NCBI RefSeq assembly: GCF_001708505.1
Contig: NZ_CP015992.1
Location: 1,488,001 to 1,552,000, forward strand
Direction: 5' to 3'
Source: Pseudomonas sp. TCU-HL1
GTDB lineage: Bacteria; Pseudomonadota; Gammaproteobacteria; Pseudomonadales; Pseudomonadaceae
Length of the DNA stretch: 64,000 bases
The position numbers and the translations under genes are program-made. Below, in pieces: positions 37,523 through 46,413 of the stretch (position 1 is the stretch's first letter; every line of letters begins with the position of its first letter). The notes beneath the pieces were generated by a model. That model saw only the letters and a program-made list of their open reading frames with translations, ran no database searches and had not been told where the DNA came from.

Positions 37523-38689
37523 ATGGAACTGACCTACACATCCGAACAGCGGGCCTTCCGTGAGGAGGTCCGCGCCTGGCTGGCGGCCAACGTGCCGGCC
37601 GAACCGCTGCGCTCCTTCGACTGCGCGGAAGGCTTCCGCCAGCACCGAGCCTGGGAAGCGAAGCTCAACGAAGGCCGCTGGGGCATGGTGACCTGGCCGA
37701 AGGCGCTGGGCGGCCGCGGCTGCGACCTCATCGAGTGGCTGATCTTCGAAGAGGAGTACTACCGCGCCGGCGCCCCGGCACGGGTGAACCAGAACGGCAT
37801 CTTCCTGCTCGGCCCGACCCTGATGGAGTTCGGTACCGCCGCGCAGCAGGAACGCTTCCTGCCGAAGATGGCCACGGGCGAAGAAATCTGGGCCCAGGGC
37901 TGGTCCGAGCCGAATGCCGGCTCGGACATGGCCGCCATCCGCTGCCGTGCCGAGCGCCGGGGCGATGTCTATGTGATCAACGGCCAGAAAACCTGGTCCA
38001 CCCGCGCCGTCTGGGCCGACTGGTTGTTCGGCCTGTTCCGCAGCGACCCGCAGTCGAGCCGCCACCACGGCCTGACCTTCATTCTCCTGCCGCTGAACAG
38101 CCCCGGCATCACCGTGCGGCCCATCCCCCAGCTCAACGGCCTGCCGGGCTTCGCCGAAATCTTCTTCGACGACGTGGAAGTACCGGTGGACAACGTGCTG
38201 GGCGAGGAGGGCATGGGTTGGCATGTGGCGATGTCCACCGCCGGCTTCGAACGCGGCCTGATGCTGCGCTCGCCCGCCCGTTTCCAGGAAACCGCGCGGC
38301 GTCTGGTGCAGCTCTACCTGGGCAACCGTGAACAGGCGGACCTGGACCCGGCCATCGGTGAAGCGGTGATGCGCGCCTGGATGGACGCCGAGGCCTACAC
38401 CCTGAACACCTACATGACCGCCTCGCAGTTGGTGAAGGGCGGCAAGATCGGTCCGGAATCCTCCACCAACAAGATCTTCTGGTCCGAGCTGGACCAGCGC
38501 ATGCACGAGACGGCGCTGTCCATCCTCGGCCTGCGTGGCGAGCTGCTGCCGGAAGCGCCGGATGCCGGCGACGTCGGCCACTGGCTGGACGGCTTCCTGT
38601 TCGCCCAGGCCGGGCCCATCTACGCCGGCACCAACGAGATTCAACGCAACATCATCGCCGAGCGCATGCTCGGCATGCCGCGAGCCTGA
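37523..38689 (+). CDS. acyl-CoA dehydrogenase, FadE30/31 type, catalytic-type partner
   Basis: 388 residues with full acyl-CoA dehydrogenase signatures: YYRAGAPARVNQNGIFLLGP near 85, IWAQGWSEPNAGSDMAAIRC near 120 and GGTNEI-type end GPIYAGTNEIQRNIIAERML. Steroid acyl-CoA dehydrogenases form alpha2-beta2 heterotetramers from two adjacent genes; this one carries the standard FAD/substrate motifs and pairs with the degenerate gene 10 bases later. Confidence 0.85.
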   Translation: MELTYTSEQRAFREEVRAWLAANVPAEPLRSFDCAEGFRQHRAWEAKLNEGRWGMVTWPKALGGRGCDLIEWLIFEEEYYRAGAPARVNQNGIFLLGPTLMEFGTAAQQERFLPKMATGEEIWAQGWSEPNAGSDMAAIRCRAERRGDVYVINGQKTWSTRAVWADWLFGLFRSDPQSSRHHGLTFILLPLNSPGITVRPIPQLNGLPGFAEIFFDDVEVPVDNVLGEEGMGWHVAMSTAGFERGLMLRSPARFQETARRLVQLYLGNREQADLDPAIGEAVMRAWMDAEAYTLNTYMTASQLVKGGKIGPESSTNKIFWSELDQRMHETALSILGLRGELLPEAPDAGDVGHWLDGFLFAQAGPIYAGTNEIQRNIIAERMLGMPRA

Positions 38690-38699
38690 GGAGCGCGCC

Positions 38700-39752
38700 A
38701 TGGACTTCACCTTCAGCGACGACCAACTGCTGTTCCAGGACAACGTACGCGCGTTCCTTACCAACGAAGTGACCCCGGAGCGTATCCGCGAGCTCTGGCA
38801 ATCCGAGAATGGTCGCAGCGACGAACTCTGGGGCCAGCTCACCGAACTGGGCCTGACCGCGATCACCGTGCCGGACGGCTTCGGCGGCCTGGACATGAAC
38901 GAACTGGACTTCATCCTGCTGGCCCAGGAATGCGGCTACGCCGGCCTGCCCGAACCCCTGGTGGACACCATGCTGATCGGCGTGCCGCTGCTCGCCGCGT
39001 TGCCGAACCAGCTGGACCTGCAAGGCGAATGGCTGACCCGCATCGCCGAAGGCAAGGCCCGTCTTGCCGTGGGCGAGCCGGGTAACCCGCTGGTGGCTGA
39101 CGCCCATGTGGCGGAGCTGCTCCTGCTGCCCCATGGCGATGAGGTGCATGCCCTGCGCCGCGAAGAGGTGAACCTGACGCGCAATGAATCGGTGGACCCG
39201 AGCCGCCAACTGTTCCGCGTCGACTGGACGCCGAGCGCGCAGACGCGCGTGGCTGAAGGCGAGCAGGGCCGGGCGCTGTGGGCCGCCGCGAAGAACCGTG
39301 GCGCGCTCGGCACGGCTGCGCAGCTGCTGGGCTTGGCCAAGCGCATGGTGGACCTGGCCGTGGACTACAGCTTCGAGCGTAAGCAGTTCGGCAAGCCGGT
39401 GGGCTCCTTCCAGGCGGTGAAGCACCTGATGGCCAACGTCGCGGTGCAGATCGAGTTCGCCAAGGGCCCGTTCTACCGCGCCGCCCATGCCGTCGCCCAC
39501 GGCCTGCCGGGGCAGGACGTGCAGGTGTCCCACGCCCGCCTTGCCTGCACCGAGGCCGCGCTGCTGGCGGCGAAGAACGCCATCCAGACCCACGGCGCCA
39601 TGGGATACACCTGGGAAGTGGACCTGCAGCTCTTCATGAAACGCGCCTGGGCCCTGGACAAGGTCTGGGGCGACCGCGGCTGGCACAAGGCACGGATTCG
39701 TGAGGCGTTGTTCTCGAGTGCCGTTCAGCCGGGGGCCGGGAATACCTTCTAG
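38700..39752 (+). CDS. acyl-CoA dehydrogenase, degenerate partner subunit
   Basis: 350 residues from ATG 38700. The N-terminal helical domain (FSDDQLLFQDNVRAFLTNEV) and the C-terminal domain (YSFERKQFGKPVGSFQAVKH, THGAMGYTWEVDLQLFMKRA) are intact, but the middle beta domain lacks the S-E-P-x-A-G-S-D segment of its neighbour. That is expected for the non-standard subunit of a heterotetramer. Confidence 0.83.
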   Translation: MDFTFSDDQLLFQDNVRAFLTNEVTPERIRELWQSENGRSDELWGQLTELGLTAITVPDGFGGLDMNELDFILLAQECGYAGLPEPLVDTMLIGVPLLAALPNQLDLQGEWLTRIAEGKARLAVGEPGNPLVADAHVAELLLLPHGDEVHALRREEVNLTRNESVDPSRQLFRVDWTPSAQTRVAEGEQGRALWAAAKNRGALGTAAQLLGLAKRMVDLAVDYSFERKQFGKPVGSFQAVKHLMANVAVQIEFAKGPFYRAAHAVAHGLPGQDVQVSHARLACTEAALLAAKNAIQTHGAMGYTWEVDLQLFMKRAWALDKVWGDRGWHKARIREALFSSAVQPGAGNTF

Positions 39753-39760
39753 TCCGATAT

Positions 39761-39874
39761 CCCTCACCCCAACCCTCTCCCAAGGGGAGAGGGGGCTGTC
39801 CGTGCAGCGGTTGAATTCGGCACGGACCGCTTTGCTCCCCTCTCCCTCCGGGAGAGGGGCCGGGGGTGAGGGTA
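39761..39874. repeat. interspersed palindrome (family C)
   Basis: Two palindromes (CCAACCCTCTCCCAAGGGGA and CCCTCTCCCTCCGGGAGAGG) separated by GGGCTGTCCGTGCAGCGGTT. The same unit recurs at 41071, 51025 and 55749. Confidence 0.8.
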
Positions 39875-39912
39875 GTCACCCTTCACTCCAATCCTGACCA
39901 TTCGAGATTGCC

Positions 39913-41061
39913 ATGCCCGAAGCCTACATAGTCGACGCCCTGCGCACGCCCACCGGCCGGCGCAAGGGTGGCCTGAGCCGAATCCACGCCGCTGACCTGG
40001 GCGCCCACGTGTTGCGCGAACTGGTCGCCCGCAATCCCATTCCCGACGCCGATTACGACGACGTGATCTTCGGCTGCGTCGACACCATCGGCCCGCTGGC
40101 CGGCGACATCGCCCGTACCTGCTGGCTGGCCGCCGGCCTCGACCAGGCCGTGCCCGGCACCACTATCGACCGCCAGTGCGGCTCATCCCAGCAGGCGGTG
40201 CACTTCGCCGCCCAGGCCGTGATGAGTGGCACCCAGGACGTGGTGATTGCCGGCGGCGTGCAGACCATGACGCAGATTCCGATTTCCTCGGCCATGACCG
40301 CCGCCGAGCCGCTGGGTTTCACCGATCCCTTCTCTGGCTCCGAGGGCTGGGTGAAGCGCTACGGCAAAGTGCCGCCGACCCAGTTCCGTTCCGCACAAAT
40401 GATCGCGGAGAAGTGGGACCTGTCCCGTGAGGCGCTGGAAGCCTATGCCCTGGAATCCCACCGCCGCGCCCTGCGCGCTATCGAGCAGGGCCGCTTCGCC
40501 CGCGAGATCGTGCCGCTGGCCGGCGTCGAGCATGACGAAACCCCGCGCCACACCAGCCTGGACAAGATGGCCGAGCTGGAAACCCTGTTCGGTTGCGACC
40601 GCGTCACGGCTGCTGTGTCCAGCCAGACCTGCGACGGCGCCAGCGCGCTGCTGGTGGTCTCCGAGGCGGCGCTCAAACGCTACAACCTCACACCCCGCGC
40701 GCGCATTCACCACATCAGCGTGCGCGCTGACGACCCGGTATGGATGCTCACCGCGCCCATCCCCGCCACCGAGTACGCGTTGAAACGCGCCGGGATGAAG
40801 CTGGACGACATCGACCGGGTGGAGATCAACGAAGCCTTCGCCTCCGTCGCCATGGCCTGGCTGAAGGAAACCGGCTACCCCCATGAACGCACCAACGTCA
40901 ACGGCGGCGCCATCGCCCTCGGCCACCCCCTGGGCGCCACCGGCACCCGCCTGATGTGCACGCTGCTGCACGAGCTGGAACGCAGCGGCGGCCGCTTCGG
41001 GATGCAGACAATGTGCGAAGGCGGCGGGCAGGCGAACGTGACCATTATCGAAAGGCTCTGA
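39913..41061 (+). CDS. fadA6: FadA6, steroid 3-ketoacyl-CoA thiolase
   Basis: 382 residues, close to mycobacterial FadA6: EAYIVDALRTPTGRRKGGLS at the start, nucleophile Cys in TIDRQCGSSQQAVHFAAQAV near 90, QIPISSAMTAAEPLGF, His in IALGHPLGATGTRLM and Cys in MQTMCEGGGQANVTIIERL at the end. It cleaves the linear CoA thioesters produced after ring opening. The start follows a 160-base gap filled by a family C palindrome. Confidence 0.88.
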   Translation: MPEAYIVDALRTPTGRRKGGLSRIHAADLGAHVLRELVARNPIPDADYDDVIFGCVDTIGPLAGDIARTCWLAAGLDQAVPGTTIDRQCGSSQQAVHFAAQAVMSGTQDVVIAGGVQTMTQIPISSAMTAAEPLGFTDPFSGSEGWVKRYGKVPPTQFRSAQMIAEKWDLSREALEAYALESHRRALRAIEQGRFAREIVPLAGVEHDETPRHTSLDKMAELETLFGCDRVTAAVSSQTCDGASALLVVSEAALKRYNLTPRARIHHISVRADDPVWMLTAPIPATEYALKRAGMKLDDIDRVEINEAFASVAMAWLKETGYPHERTNVNGGAIALGHPLGATGTRLMCTLLHELERSGGRFGMQTMCEGGGQANVTIIERL

Positions 41062-41070
41062 ATCCGCTGG

Positions 41071-41186
41071 CCCTCTCCCCAACCCTCTCCCGCAAGCGGG
41101 AGAGGGGGCTGTCCGTGCAGCGGTTGAGTCCGGCACGGGCTGCTTTGCTCCCCTCTCCCTTCAGGGAGAGGGGCCGGGGGAGAGGA
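41071..41186. repeat. interspersed palindrome (family C)
   Basis: CCCTCTCCCGCAAGCGGGAG and CCCCTCTCCCTTCAGGGAGA with the family linker GGGCTGTCCGTGCAGCGGTT between them. Confidence 0.8.
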
Positions 41187-41223
41187 TTGCCACGCCCAAC
41201 TCGAACTCACCGGAGAACCCCAC

Positions 41224-42099
41224 ATGCCAATTTGCAAAGACCGCTCCGTCATCATCACCGGCGCCGGCGGCGGGCTGGGTCGGGCCTATGCCCTGGCCTT
41301 CGCAGCCGAAGGTGCCAAGGTGCTGGTCAACGACATCAACCTGCCGGCCGCCGAAGCTGTGGTCGCACAAATCCGCGCCGCAGGCGGCCAGGCCATCGCC
41401 AACAATGGCGACATCACTAACTACGCTGCTGCCGGCGAAATCGTGCGCCAGGCCATCGAGGCCTTCGGCGACCTGCACGTGCTGGTGAACAACGCCGGCA
41501 TCTGCCGTGACCGCATGTTCGCCAGCCTCACCGAAGCCGACTGGGACGCGGTGATGGCCGTGCACTTGAAGGGCCATTTCTGCCTGGCCAGCCATGCGGT
41601 GAAGCACTGGCGCGAACAGGCCAAGGGCGGTGTTGCCGTCAAGGCGCGGATCATCAACACCAGCTCCGGCGCCGGTTTGCAGGGCTCCATCGGCCAGTCC
41701 AACTACGCCGCTGCCAAGGGTGGCATCGCCGCGCTGACGCTGGTGCAGGCCGCCGAACTGGCGCGCTACGGCATCACCGCCAACGCACTGGCCCCGGCCG
41801 CACGCACCGGCATGACCGAAGACGTGTTCGCCGAGGTGATGAAGAAGCCGGAAGACGGATTCGATCACTTCGCCCCGGAGAACGTCGCCCCATTGGTGGT
41901 GTGGCTGGGCTCCGAGGACTCGCAAGCCATCACTGGCCGCATGTTCGAGGTGGAAGGAGGCAAGCTCTCCATCGCCGATGGCTGGCGCCGTGGCCCCGAG
42001 CACGACAAGGGCGCGCGCTACCAGCCGGAGGAAGTGGGCGAGGTGGTGGAACGCCTGCTGGCCGAAGCGGTGCCGGCGCAGAAGGTCTACGGCAGCTAA
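41224..42099 (+). CDS. SDR-family hydroxyacyl-CoA/hydroxysteroid dehydrogenase
   Basis: 291 residues. Rossmann motif VIITGAGGGLGRAYALAFAA near residue 10, NNAGICR near 93, Ser in NTSSGAGLQGSIGQ, catalytic YAAAK with Tyr near 160, and a C-terminal extension after GGKLSIADGWRRG. The glycine pattern and length fit the multifunctional-enzyme type 2-like SDRs found next to fadA6 and ipd genes. It is the last gene of the first steroid operon. Confidence 0.82.
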   Translation: MPICKDRSVIITGAGGGLGRAYALAFAAEGAKVLVNDINLPAAEAVVAQIRAAGGQAIANNGDITNYAAAGEIVRQAIEAFGDLHVLVNNAGICRDRMFASLTEADWDAVMAVHLKGHFCLASHAVKHWREQAKGGVAVKARIINTSSGAGLQGSIGQSNYAAAKGGIAALTLVQAAELARYGITANALAPAARTGMTEDVFAEVMKKPEDGFDHFAPENVAPLVVWLGSEDSQAITGRMFEVEGGKLSIADGWRRGPEHDKGARYQPEEVGEVVERLLAEAVPAQKVYGS

Positions 42100-42164
42100 C
42101 GCTTCCCCGGCTCTGTAGGGGCGAATTCATTCGTCTGGGGCAACCCCATTGCCCCAAACAAATA

Positions 42165-42193
42165 GGCCCCTCTCCAAACCCGGAAGAGGGGCC
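42165..42193. terminator. bidirectional terminator
   Basis: A nine-base stem, GGCCCCTCT/AGAGGGGCC, lies between the convergent SDR and 42209 genes, with an A/T stretch on the minus-strand exit. A single family D arm (TGTAGGGGCGAATTCATTCG, 42115) precedes it. Confidence 0.7.
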
Positions 42194-42208
42194 AACCCAC
42201 ACCTCAAA

Positions 42209-42460
42209 TCACCTCACGCCCAACGGCAACTCCTCCATCTTCACCAACTGCCAGAAGTCTTCGAGGTTGCTGCGGGACAGATGAATCAACGCATCCACCA
42301 GCGCGCTTTCCTTGATGTTGTCCAGATAGGGCCCGGGAATCCCCTCCCGTAGCGCCGCGTTGTCCAGGGCGATCTCGGCAAGCATCTGCACCGTGTGCAG
42401 CCGCGAATCCAGGCGGTCCACCAGCCCCCGCAGCCGACGCTCCTCTAAGTCGATGCTCAT
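42209..42460 (-). CDS. small hypothetical protein
   Basis: 83 residues, helical: MSIDLEERRLRGLVDRLDSR then NIKESALVDALIHLSRSNLE. Its ATG overlaps the stop of the BRO-N-like gene as ATGA, so it is coupled to it. I do not recognise the family. A partner role, such as one half of a two-gene defence or toxin module, is only a guess. Confidence 0.55.
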   Translation of the reverse strand: MSIDLEERRLRGLVDRLDSRLHTVQMLAEIALDNAALREGIPGPYLDNIKESALVDALIHLSRSNLEDFWQLVKMEELPLGVR

Positions 42461-42711
42461 GCCGACACCTCCTTGCCCGAAGTCATGAAGGCCGGCAAAT
42501 CCCGCCAGGCCACCCAGACCTCACCCTGCCAGCGCACCACACCAATCCGCCGACCCTCGTAGCTCACGACGTCACGACACGGCGCCGCGTCGGGATGGCC
42601 GATCAATCGGGCGAAGTCATGGGTGACGAACCAGGGCTGGTTGTCGACCATCAGGGCGCGCAGGCGGAGGGAATGGCGGTAGAAAACGAGAGGGGTGTAT
42701 GCGTCGTGCAT
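42457..42711 (-). CDS. short BRO-N-like protein
   Basis: 84 residues from ATG 42711, which has CAGGAG eight bases upstream. The segments PLVFYRHSLRLRALMVDNQP, WFVTHDFARLIGHP and RRIGVVRWQGEVWVAWRDLP resemble the N-terminal BRO (phage antirepressor) fold in short form. Such proteins are common in prophage remnants and accessory loci. Function unknown. Confidence 0.55.
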   Translation of the reverse strand: MHDAYTPLVFYRHSLRLRALMVDNQPWFVTHDFARLIGHPDAAPCRDVVSYEGRRIGVVRWQGEVWVAWRDLPAFMTSGKEVSA

Positions 42712-43146
42712 GGAGGTACTCCTGGACAAGTTAAGGAGCTACCGCCATTCGCTGTCATTCGAAGGGCGGCAGACCGCGCGGGGTTGACAGACCGGGTCCA
42801 GAGACCGGCAGATCGCGAGGATCTCCCCACGCGATCTGCCATAGGGCAGTGCAGTTAAAAACTGCATGCGTACCAGGGCCTGCAAAAAACGTCCGCCGTT
42901 CTTCGCATGCACCTTGCGGCGCAATCGCGCCTGGACTACGAGCTGTCAAACCCGGCCACGGGATTGACCGTGACGGGGGGGGGCCTAGCCAGGGCGCGTG
43001 TAGGGCCTCAAGGCTAACGGGCTGTGGGAAAATTATCTGTAGGGCGCAGAAAAACGCGTCAGAAAATGCTGTAGGAAGTGGCAGTGTGGGCGGCGTGGCC
43101 ATCGCCCTTGCTTTGCTGCCGGCAGGTTTCATAGCGGGGGCAGTCC
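42712..43146. other. non-coding stretch upstream of the transposase stub
   Basis: No gene supported. There is an imperfect inverted pair GGCAGATCGCGAGG/CCACGCGATCTGCC (42811-42841) and an A/T-rich part near 43030-43070. It may include one end of the decayed insertion sequence. Confidence 0.4.
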
Positions 43147-43230
43147 ATGAAGCGTTTCATCCAGGGCGAATGTCGAGGCCAAAGCAAGCTACTGCCCGAG
43201 AGCCTGGATGATTACGTGGCCGATAGCCAC
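43147..43230 (+). mobile_element. N-terminal stub of an IS1182-type transposase
   Basis: ATG 43147 opens MKRFIQGECRGQSKLLPESL then DDYVADS, matching the conserved beginning of IS1182-family transposases (MKRFIQGE-x-R-x-QS-x-LLPE-x-LDDYV). Similarity ends after about 27 codons and the frame runs out near 43290. The rest of the element is missing, so it is a relic next to the hipA 3' end. Confidence 0.7.
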
Positions 43231-43286
43231 ACAAGAGCCGCCACAAGTTGCGCAGCGATGCCATTTCAGATCGCCCAGCTCAGTGC

Positions 43287-44513
43287 TTAGGTCAGCAGCT
43301 TCTTTCCGCTGGTTGCGTCCACTGCGGCATCCAGCTCGGCTCCAGCCAAGTGCTGCGCATAGTGGTCTTTCAATTCCGGTTCCCAGGCTGCGACCTCATC
43401 CAGAATATCCGCCGCCTCCTCCTGGGACAGCGCAAAGTGCTGGTGGTGACTCAACAGGTTGGCTCGGCTCAACAGGGGCCCTTTCATTCCAACATCCATC
43501 GCAAGCCCCTGCGCTGGGCCCTCTCCCAACACTGGAAGTACGTCGTACATGGGCGAGAGCCGCCAAACTCCGTCCTGCCAGATCACCGCGTGGTTGCGGG
43601 GATGATCATCACTGTTACCCACCAGGGCGTTGTACGCCATTCGCCGATAGAGCTCTTGCCGATCAGCATCTGGCGCACCTCTGCGGTACAGCTCATCGGC
43701 CAGCGCGGCATAAATCCATCCCTTATTGGTTTGCACACGCCAGTCGGCATCAAGCAGGGTCAAACCGCTCATCATTGGGATACGGTGAAATTTCTTCTGA
43801 TCCGCAGACCACTTCCGGTCAAATCGCTCGACCAGGAGCGTGTTGCCTCTCTCGCTGCGATGTAAGGCTGTACGGGCAACGTTCATTCCCTTGTGAGCCG
43901 CAAACGTCATGCAGGCGTACTCGAATGCCGGCAGGTCGTAGTGATCGAACTTATCGCGCGGCTTGGCCAAAATCAGCCTATGGTCGAAACGGTATGTGCG
44001 CTTCGGCCTGGCGCCACCGACTGCCGAGCGCTGATCCCGTATTTTCAACGCCTCCAGCTGTTCATGGGTCAGCTGGCTGTCATAGATCGCCGCGCAGACG
44101 TCTATGAATTGGTCGAGCCCCTTGGCGTCGAGCATTTTCATGGGCTTCTCGCCTACACCCGGCCTGGGCGTACGCTGCTCGCCGGCCATGATGTTTCCTG
44201 CACGATCCTCGTTCGGTGACAACAGCAGGAGTTGAATCGGATCGAGCGCGCCCATCCGGGTGCGCCGTAACAACCGCTCCCCCCAACCGTCAGGCATCGC
44301 ATCGTCGATGAATCCGGGCACACCGCCATTCTTGAGCACGGTAATCGGGCGACTGGACAGCGGGAACCGAATCGGGTCCGGCACCCAGTACTTGCCCTCA
44401 ACTGCCTCCGGCGCATAGAGGAATGTGCCGACGCCACCCTCCAAGGTAAGCCTGCCTAAGGTCACTGTCGCGCCCGTGATCGGGCACTCCATGTAGATGT
44501 AGGCACTGGGCAT
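43287..44513 (-). CDS. hipA: HipA-family kinase toxin
   Basis: 408 residues. The N-terminal subdomain LGRLTLEGGVGTFLYAPEAV is followed by MPDGWGERLL; the kinase region has SAVGGARPKRTYRFDHRLIL near 155, LLVERFDRKW, the catalytic loop ALVGNSDDHPRNHAV near 300 and the metal-binding YDVLPVL. HipA kinases phosphorylate aminoacyl-tRNA synthetases and slow growth; HipB binds and represses. It overlaps the hipB stop by one base. The locus is an accessory insertion between steroid operons. Confidence 0.88.
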   Translation of the reverse strand: MPSAYIYMECPITGATVTLGRLTLEGGVGTFLYAPEAVEGKYWVPDPIRFPLSSRPITVLKNGGVPGFIDDAMPDGWGERLLRRTRMGALDPIQLLLLSPNEDRAGNIMAGEQRTPRPGVGEKPMKMLDAKGLDQFIDVCAAIYDSQLTHEQLEALKIRDQRSAVGGARPKRTYRFDHRLILAKPRDKFDHYDLPAFEYACMTFAAHKGMNVARTALHRSERGNTLLVERFDRKWSADQKKFHRIPMMSGLTLLDADWRVQTNKGWIYAALADELYRRGAPDADRQELYRRMAYNALVGNSDDHPRNHAVIWQDGVWRLSPMYDVLPVLGEGPAQGLAMDVGMKGPLLSRANLLSHHQHFALSQEEAADILDEVAAWEPELKDHYAQHLAGAELDAAVDATSGKKLLT

Positions 44514-44836
44514 CAGAAGTCCTCTGCATTGCTACGCGGTAGTCGTACACGCTTGTTGGTATTGGTTTCCAGAAAATCGGCATCGAATGCGGGGTCATCC
44601 AGCAGTGCTTGGAACACCCTGTCAGAAATCCCTACGGTAAACAGCGCCAGCATGAAATCGCGTAATGAAACGCCCTCCGCTTTCCCAGCCTCGATATGCC
44701 GAATCGCACGAAGGGAGATCCCGGCTTGTTCTGCAAGGTCAGCCTGTCGTATCCCCATGCGCAGGCGCGCCTCTTTCACCAGTAGGGCTACGCGGTACAG
44801 CAGGGATGCGCTTTGTACGGGAAAGTAGTCTTTCAT
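44513..44836 (-). CDS. hipB: HipB-like antitoxin (XRE family)
   Basis: 107 residues with a helix-turn-helix: RLRMGIRQADLAEQAGISLR then AIRHIEAGKAEGVSLRDFML. It neutralises HipA and is expected to repress the operon through the palindromes just upstream of ATG 44836. The C-terminal tail (NTNKRVRLPRSNAEDF) may reach the toxin. Confidence 0.85.
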   Translation of the reverse strand: MKDYFPVQSASLLYRVALLVKEARLRMGIRQADLAEQAGISLRAIRHIEAGKAEGVSLRDFMLALFTVGISDRVFQALLDDPAFDADFLETNTNKRVRLPRSNAEDF

Positions 44837-44851
44837 AAGGTTTCACCAGGG

Positions 44852-44946
44852 GACATCCTATGCTTCATAAGATGTCATTTAGTACACATTAATGGCTAGA
44901 TGAAAAGCGTATTATGTTTGCTGGATGATCTCTTATAGGTCATAAG
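44852..44946 (-). promoter_or_regulatory. candidate HipB operators
   Basis: GACATC (44852) and GATGTC (44871) form an inverted pair across CTATGCTTCATAA; CTTATAGGTCATAAG (44932-44946) is another. TCATAAGATG occurs at both sites, 16-25 and about 100-113 bases before the hipB start. Autoregulation by HipB is the natural reading. From 44947 to 45178 I see no gene. Confidence 0.5.
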
Positions 44947-45178
44947 ATGCAGTTCAGTGGCACTTTAATTTCGTGCCAATCCATTTCTCCGCACGTCGTT
45001 TAAATGCCTCGCCTAGGCGCATGCCCGCCAAACAGACCACCAGGCCTCCATCTCCTGCATGGCCCCGTTGGGTTTCGAGTTATTCGCGAAGCGCCGTCCG
45101 CCCCCAACCCACGCGGTTCCGACCGTACGTGAACACCCCCCTCTCACCAACACCGGCCCCCTTCCCTGATTCTCCGTC

Positions 45179-45190
45179 GTCCATCCGGAC
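45179..45190 (+). promoter_or_regulatory. operator GTCC-N4-GGAC before the second steroid operon
   Basis: GTCCATCCGGAC followed by GATT, 65 bases before ATG 45256. The same distance rule as at hsaC would put the -10 at CAGACT (45215), which is weak. Confidence 0.5.
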
Positions 45191-45255
45191 GATTCCCCGC
45201 TGCCGCCAAGCCGCCAGACTCTGCCTCAGCCCAAGAATCACCAGAAGGCAGCCTT

Positions 45256-46413
45256 ATGGAATTCGCGTTCAGCGATGAGCAGGAGATGATCCGCGAGTCC
45301 GCCGAGAGCTTTCTCGCGGATGTTTCCCATTCCGCCGCCGTGCGTGCGGCCATGGCCACCGAGTTGGGCCATGACCCCGAACTCTGGCAGCGCCTGTGCG
45401 GCGAGATGGTCTGGCCGGCCATCCACATCCCCGAGCAATACGGCGGCCTTGGCCTGGGCTTCGTCGAACTGGCGATCCTGCTGGAGCAGATGGGCCGGCG
45501 ACTGTTCTGTTCGCCCTTCTTCGCCAGCGCTTGCCTGGCGACTCCCGCGCTGCTGCTGGGCGGGAGCGACGCACAGAAGTCCCGCTGGCTACCGCAACTG
45601 GCCGAAGGCAGCCTGACCGCCACCCTTGCCTACGCCAGCAACAACCGAACTGGCCTGGACGCCGTGCAGGCCTGCGTGAAGGAAGAGGGTGAGGGTTTCA
45701 TACTCGACGGCAGCCTGCGCCAGGTGGTGGACGGCCATAGCGCCGGCTTGCTGATCGTGGCGGCTCGCGGTAGCGAGGGCATCGGCCTGTTCGCCATTCC
45801 GGCCGAGACCCCCGGCATCAGCCGCAGGCTGGTTCCGACGCTGGACCAGACGCGCAAGCTGGCCGAGGTCGAACTCAACCATGTTTACGTCGGTACTGAT
45901 GCCCGTCTGGGAGCGCCAGGGCAGGGCGGCGAGTTGTTGGAGAAAGTCCTGCAACTGGCCTGCGTGGCCCAGGCCGCCGAGCAGACCGGAGGCGCCCAGC
46001 AGGCCCTGGACCTGACCCTGGCCTACACCGCCGAACGGCAGCAGTTCGGTCGCGCCATCGCCAGCTTCCAGGCCATCAAGCACCGCGCCGCCGACATGAT
46101 GCTGGAGGTGGAGTGCGCGCGTTCGGCGGCGTACTACGCCGCTTGCGTGGCCGAAGAGGTCCTGGTGCCCAGCGGCGATGCGGCTGTCGCCGCCGAACTG
46201 CCCCTGGCCTCTGCCCTCGCCAAGTCGCGTTGCTCGGAGGCCTTCTTCCATTGCGCGGCGGAGTCCATCCAGCTGCATGGCGGCGTGGGGTTTACCTGGG
46301 AATACGACCCGCACCTCTACTTCAAGCGCGCACGGGCCAGCGAGGCCCTGTTCGGCGCGCCGTCCTGGCACCGCGAGCGCATCGCCGTGGCGCTTCTGGG
46401 GGAATACGCATGA
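45256..46413 (+). CDS. acyl-CoA dehydrogenase, degenerate partner subunit
   Basis: 385 residues. The N-terminus FAFSDEQEMIRESAESFLAD, the C-terminal YTAERQQFGRAIASFQAIKH and LHGGVGFTWEYDPHLYFKRA are typical, but the middle reads LAYASNNRTGLDAVQ in place of the usual S-E-P-x-x-G-S-D motif. It overlaps the next gene (GCATGA) and likely forms an alpha2-beta2 enzyme with it. First gene of the second steroid operon, right after the hipBA patch. Confidence 0.85.
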   Translation: MEFAFSDEQEMIRESAESFLADVSHSAAVRAAMATELGHDPELWQRLCGEMVWPAIHIPEQYGGLGLGFVELAILLEQMGRRLFCSPFFASACLATPALLLGGSDAQKSRWLPQLAEGSLTATLAYASNNRTGLDAVQACVKEEGEGFILDGSLRQVVDGHSAGLLIVAARGSEGIGLFAIPAETPGISRRLVPTLDQTRKLAEVELNHVYVGTDARLGAPGQGGELLEKVLQLACVAQAAEQTGGAQQALDLTLAYTAERQQFGRAIASFQAIKHRAADMMLEVECARSAAYYAACVAEEVLVPSGDAAVAAELPLASALAKSRCSEAFFHCAAESIQLHGGVGFTWEYDPHLYFKRARASEALFGAPSWHRERIAVALLGEYA

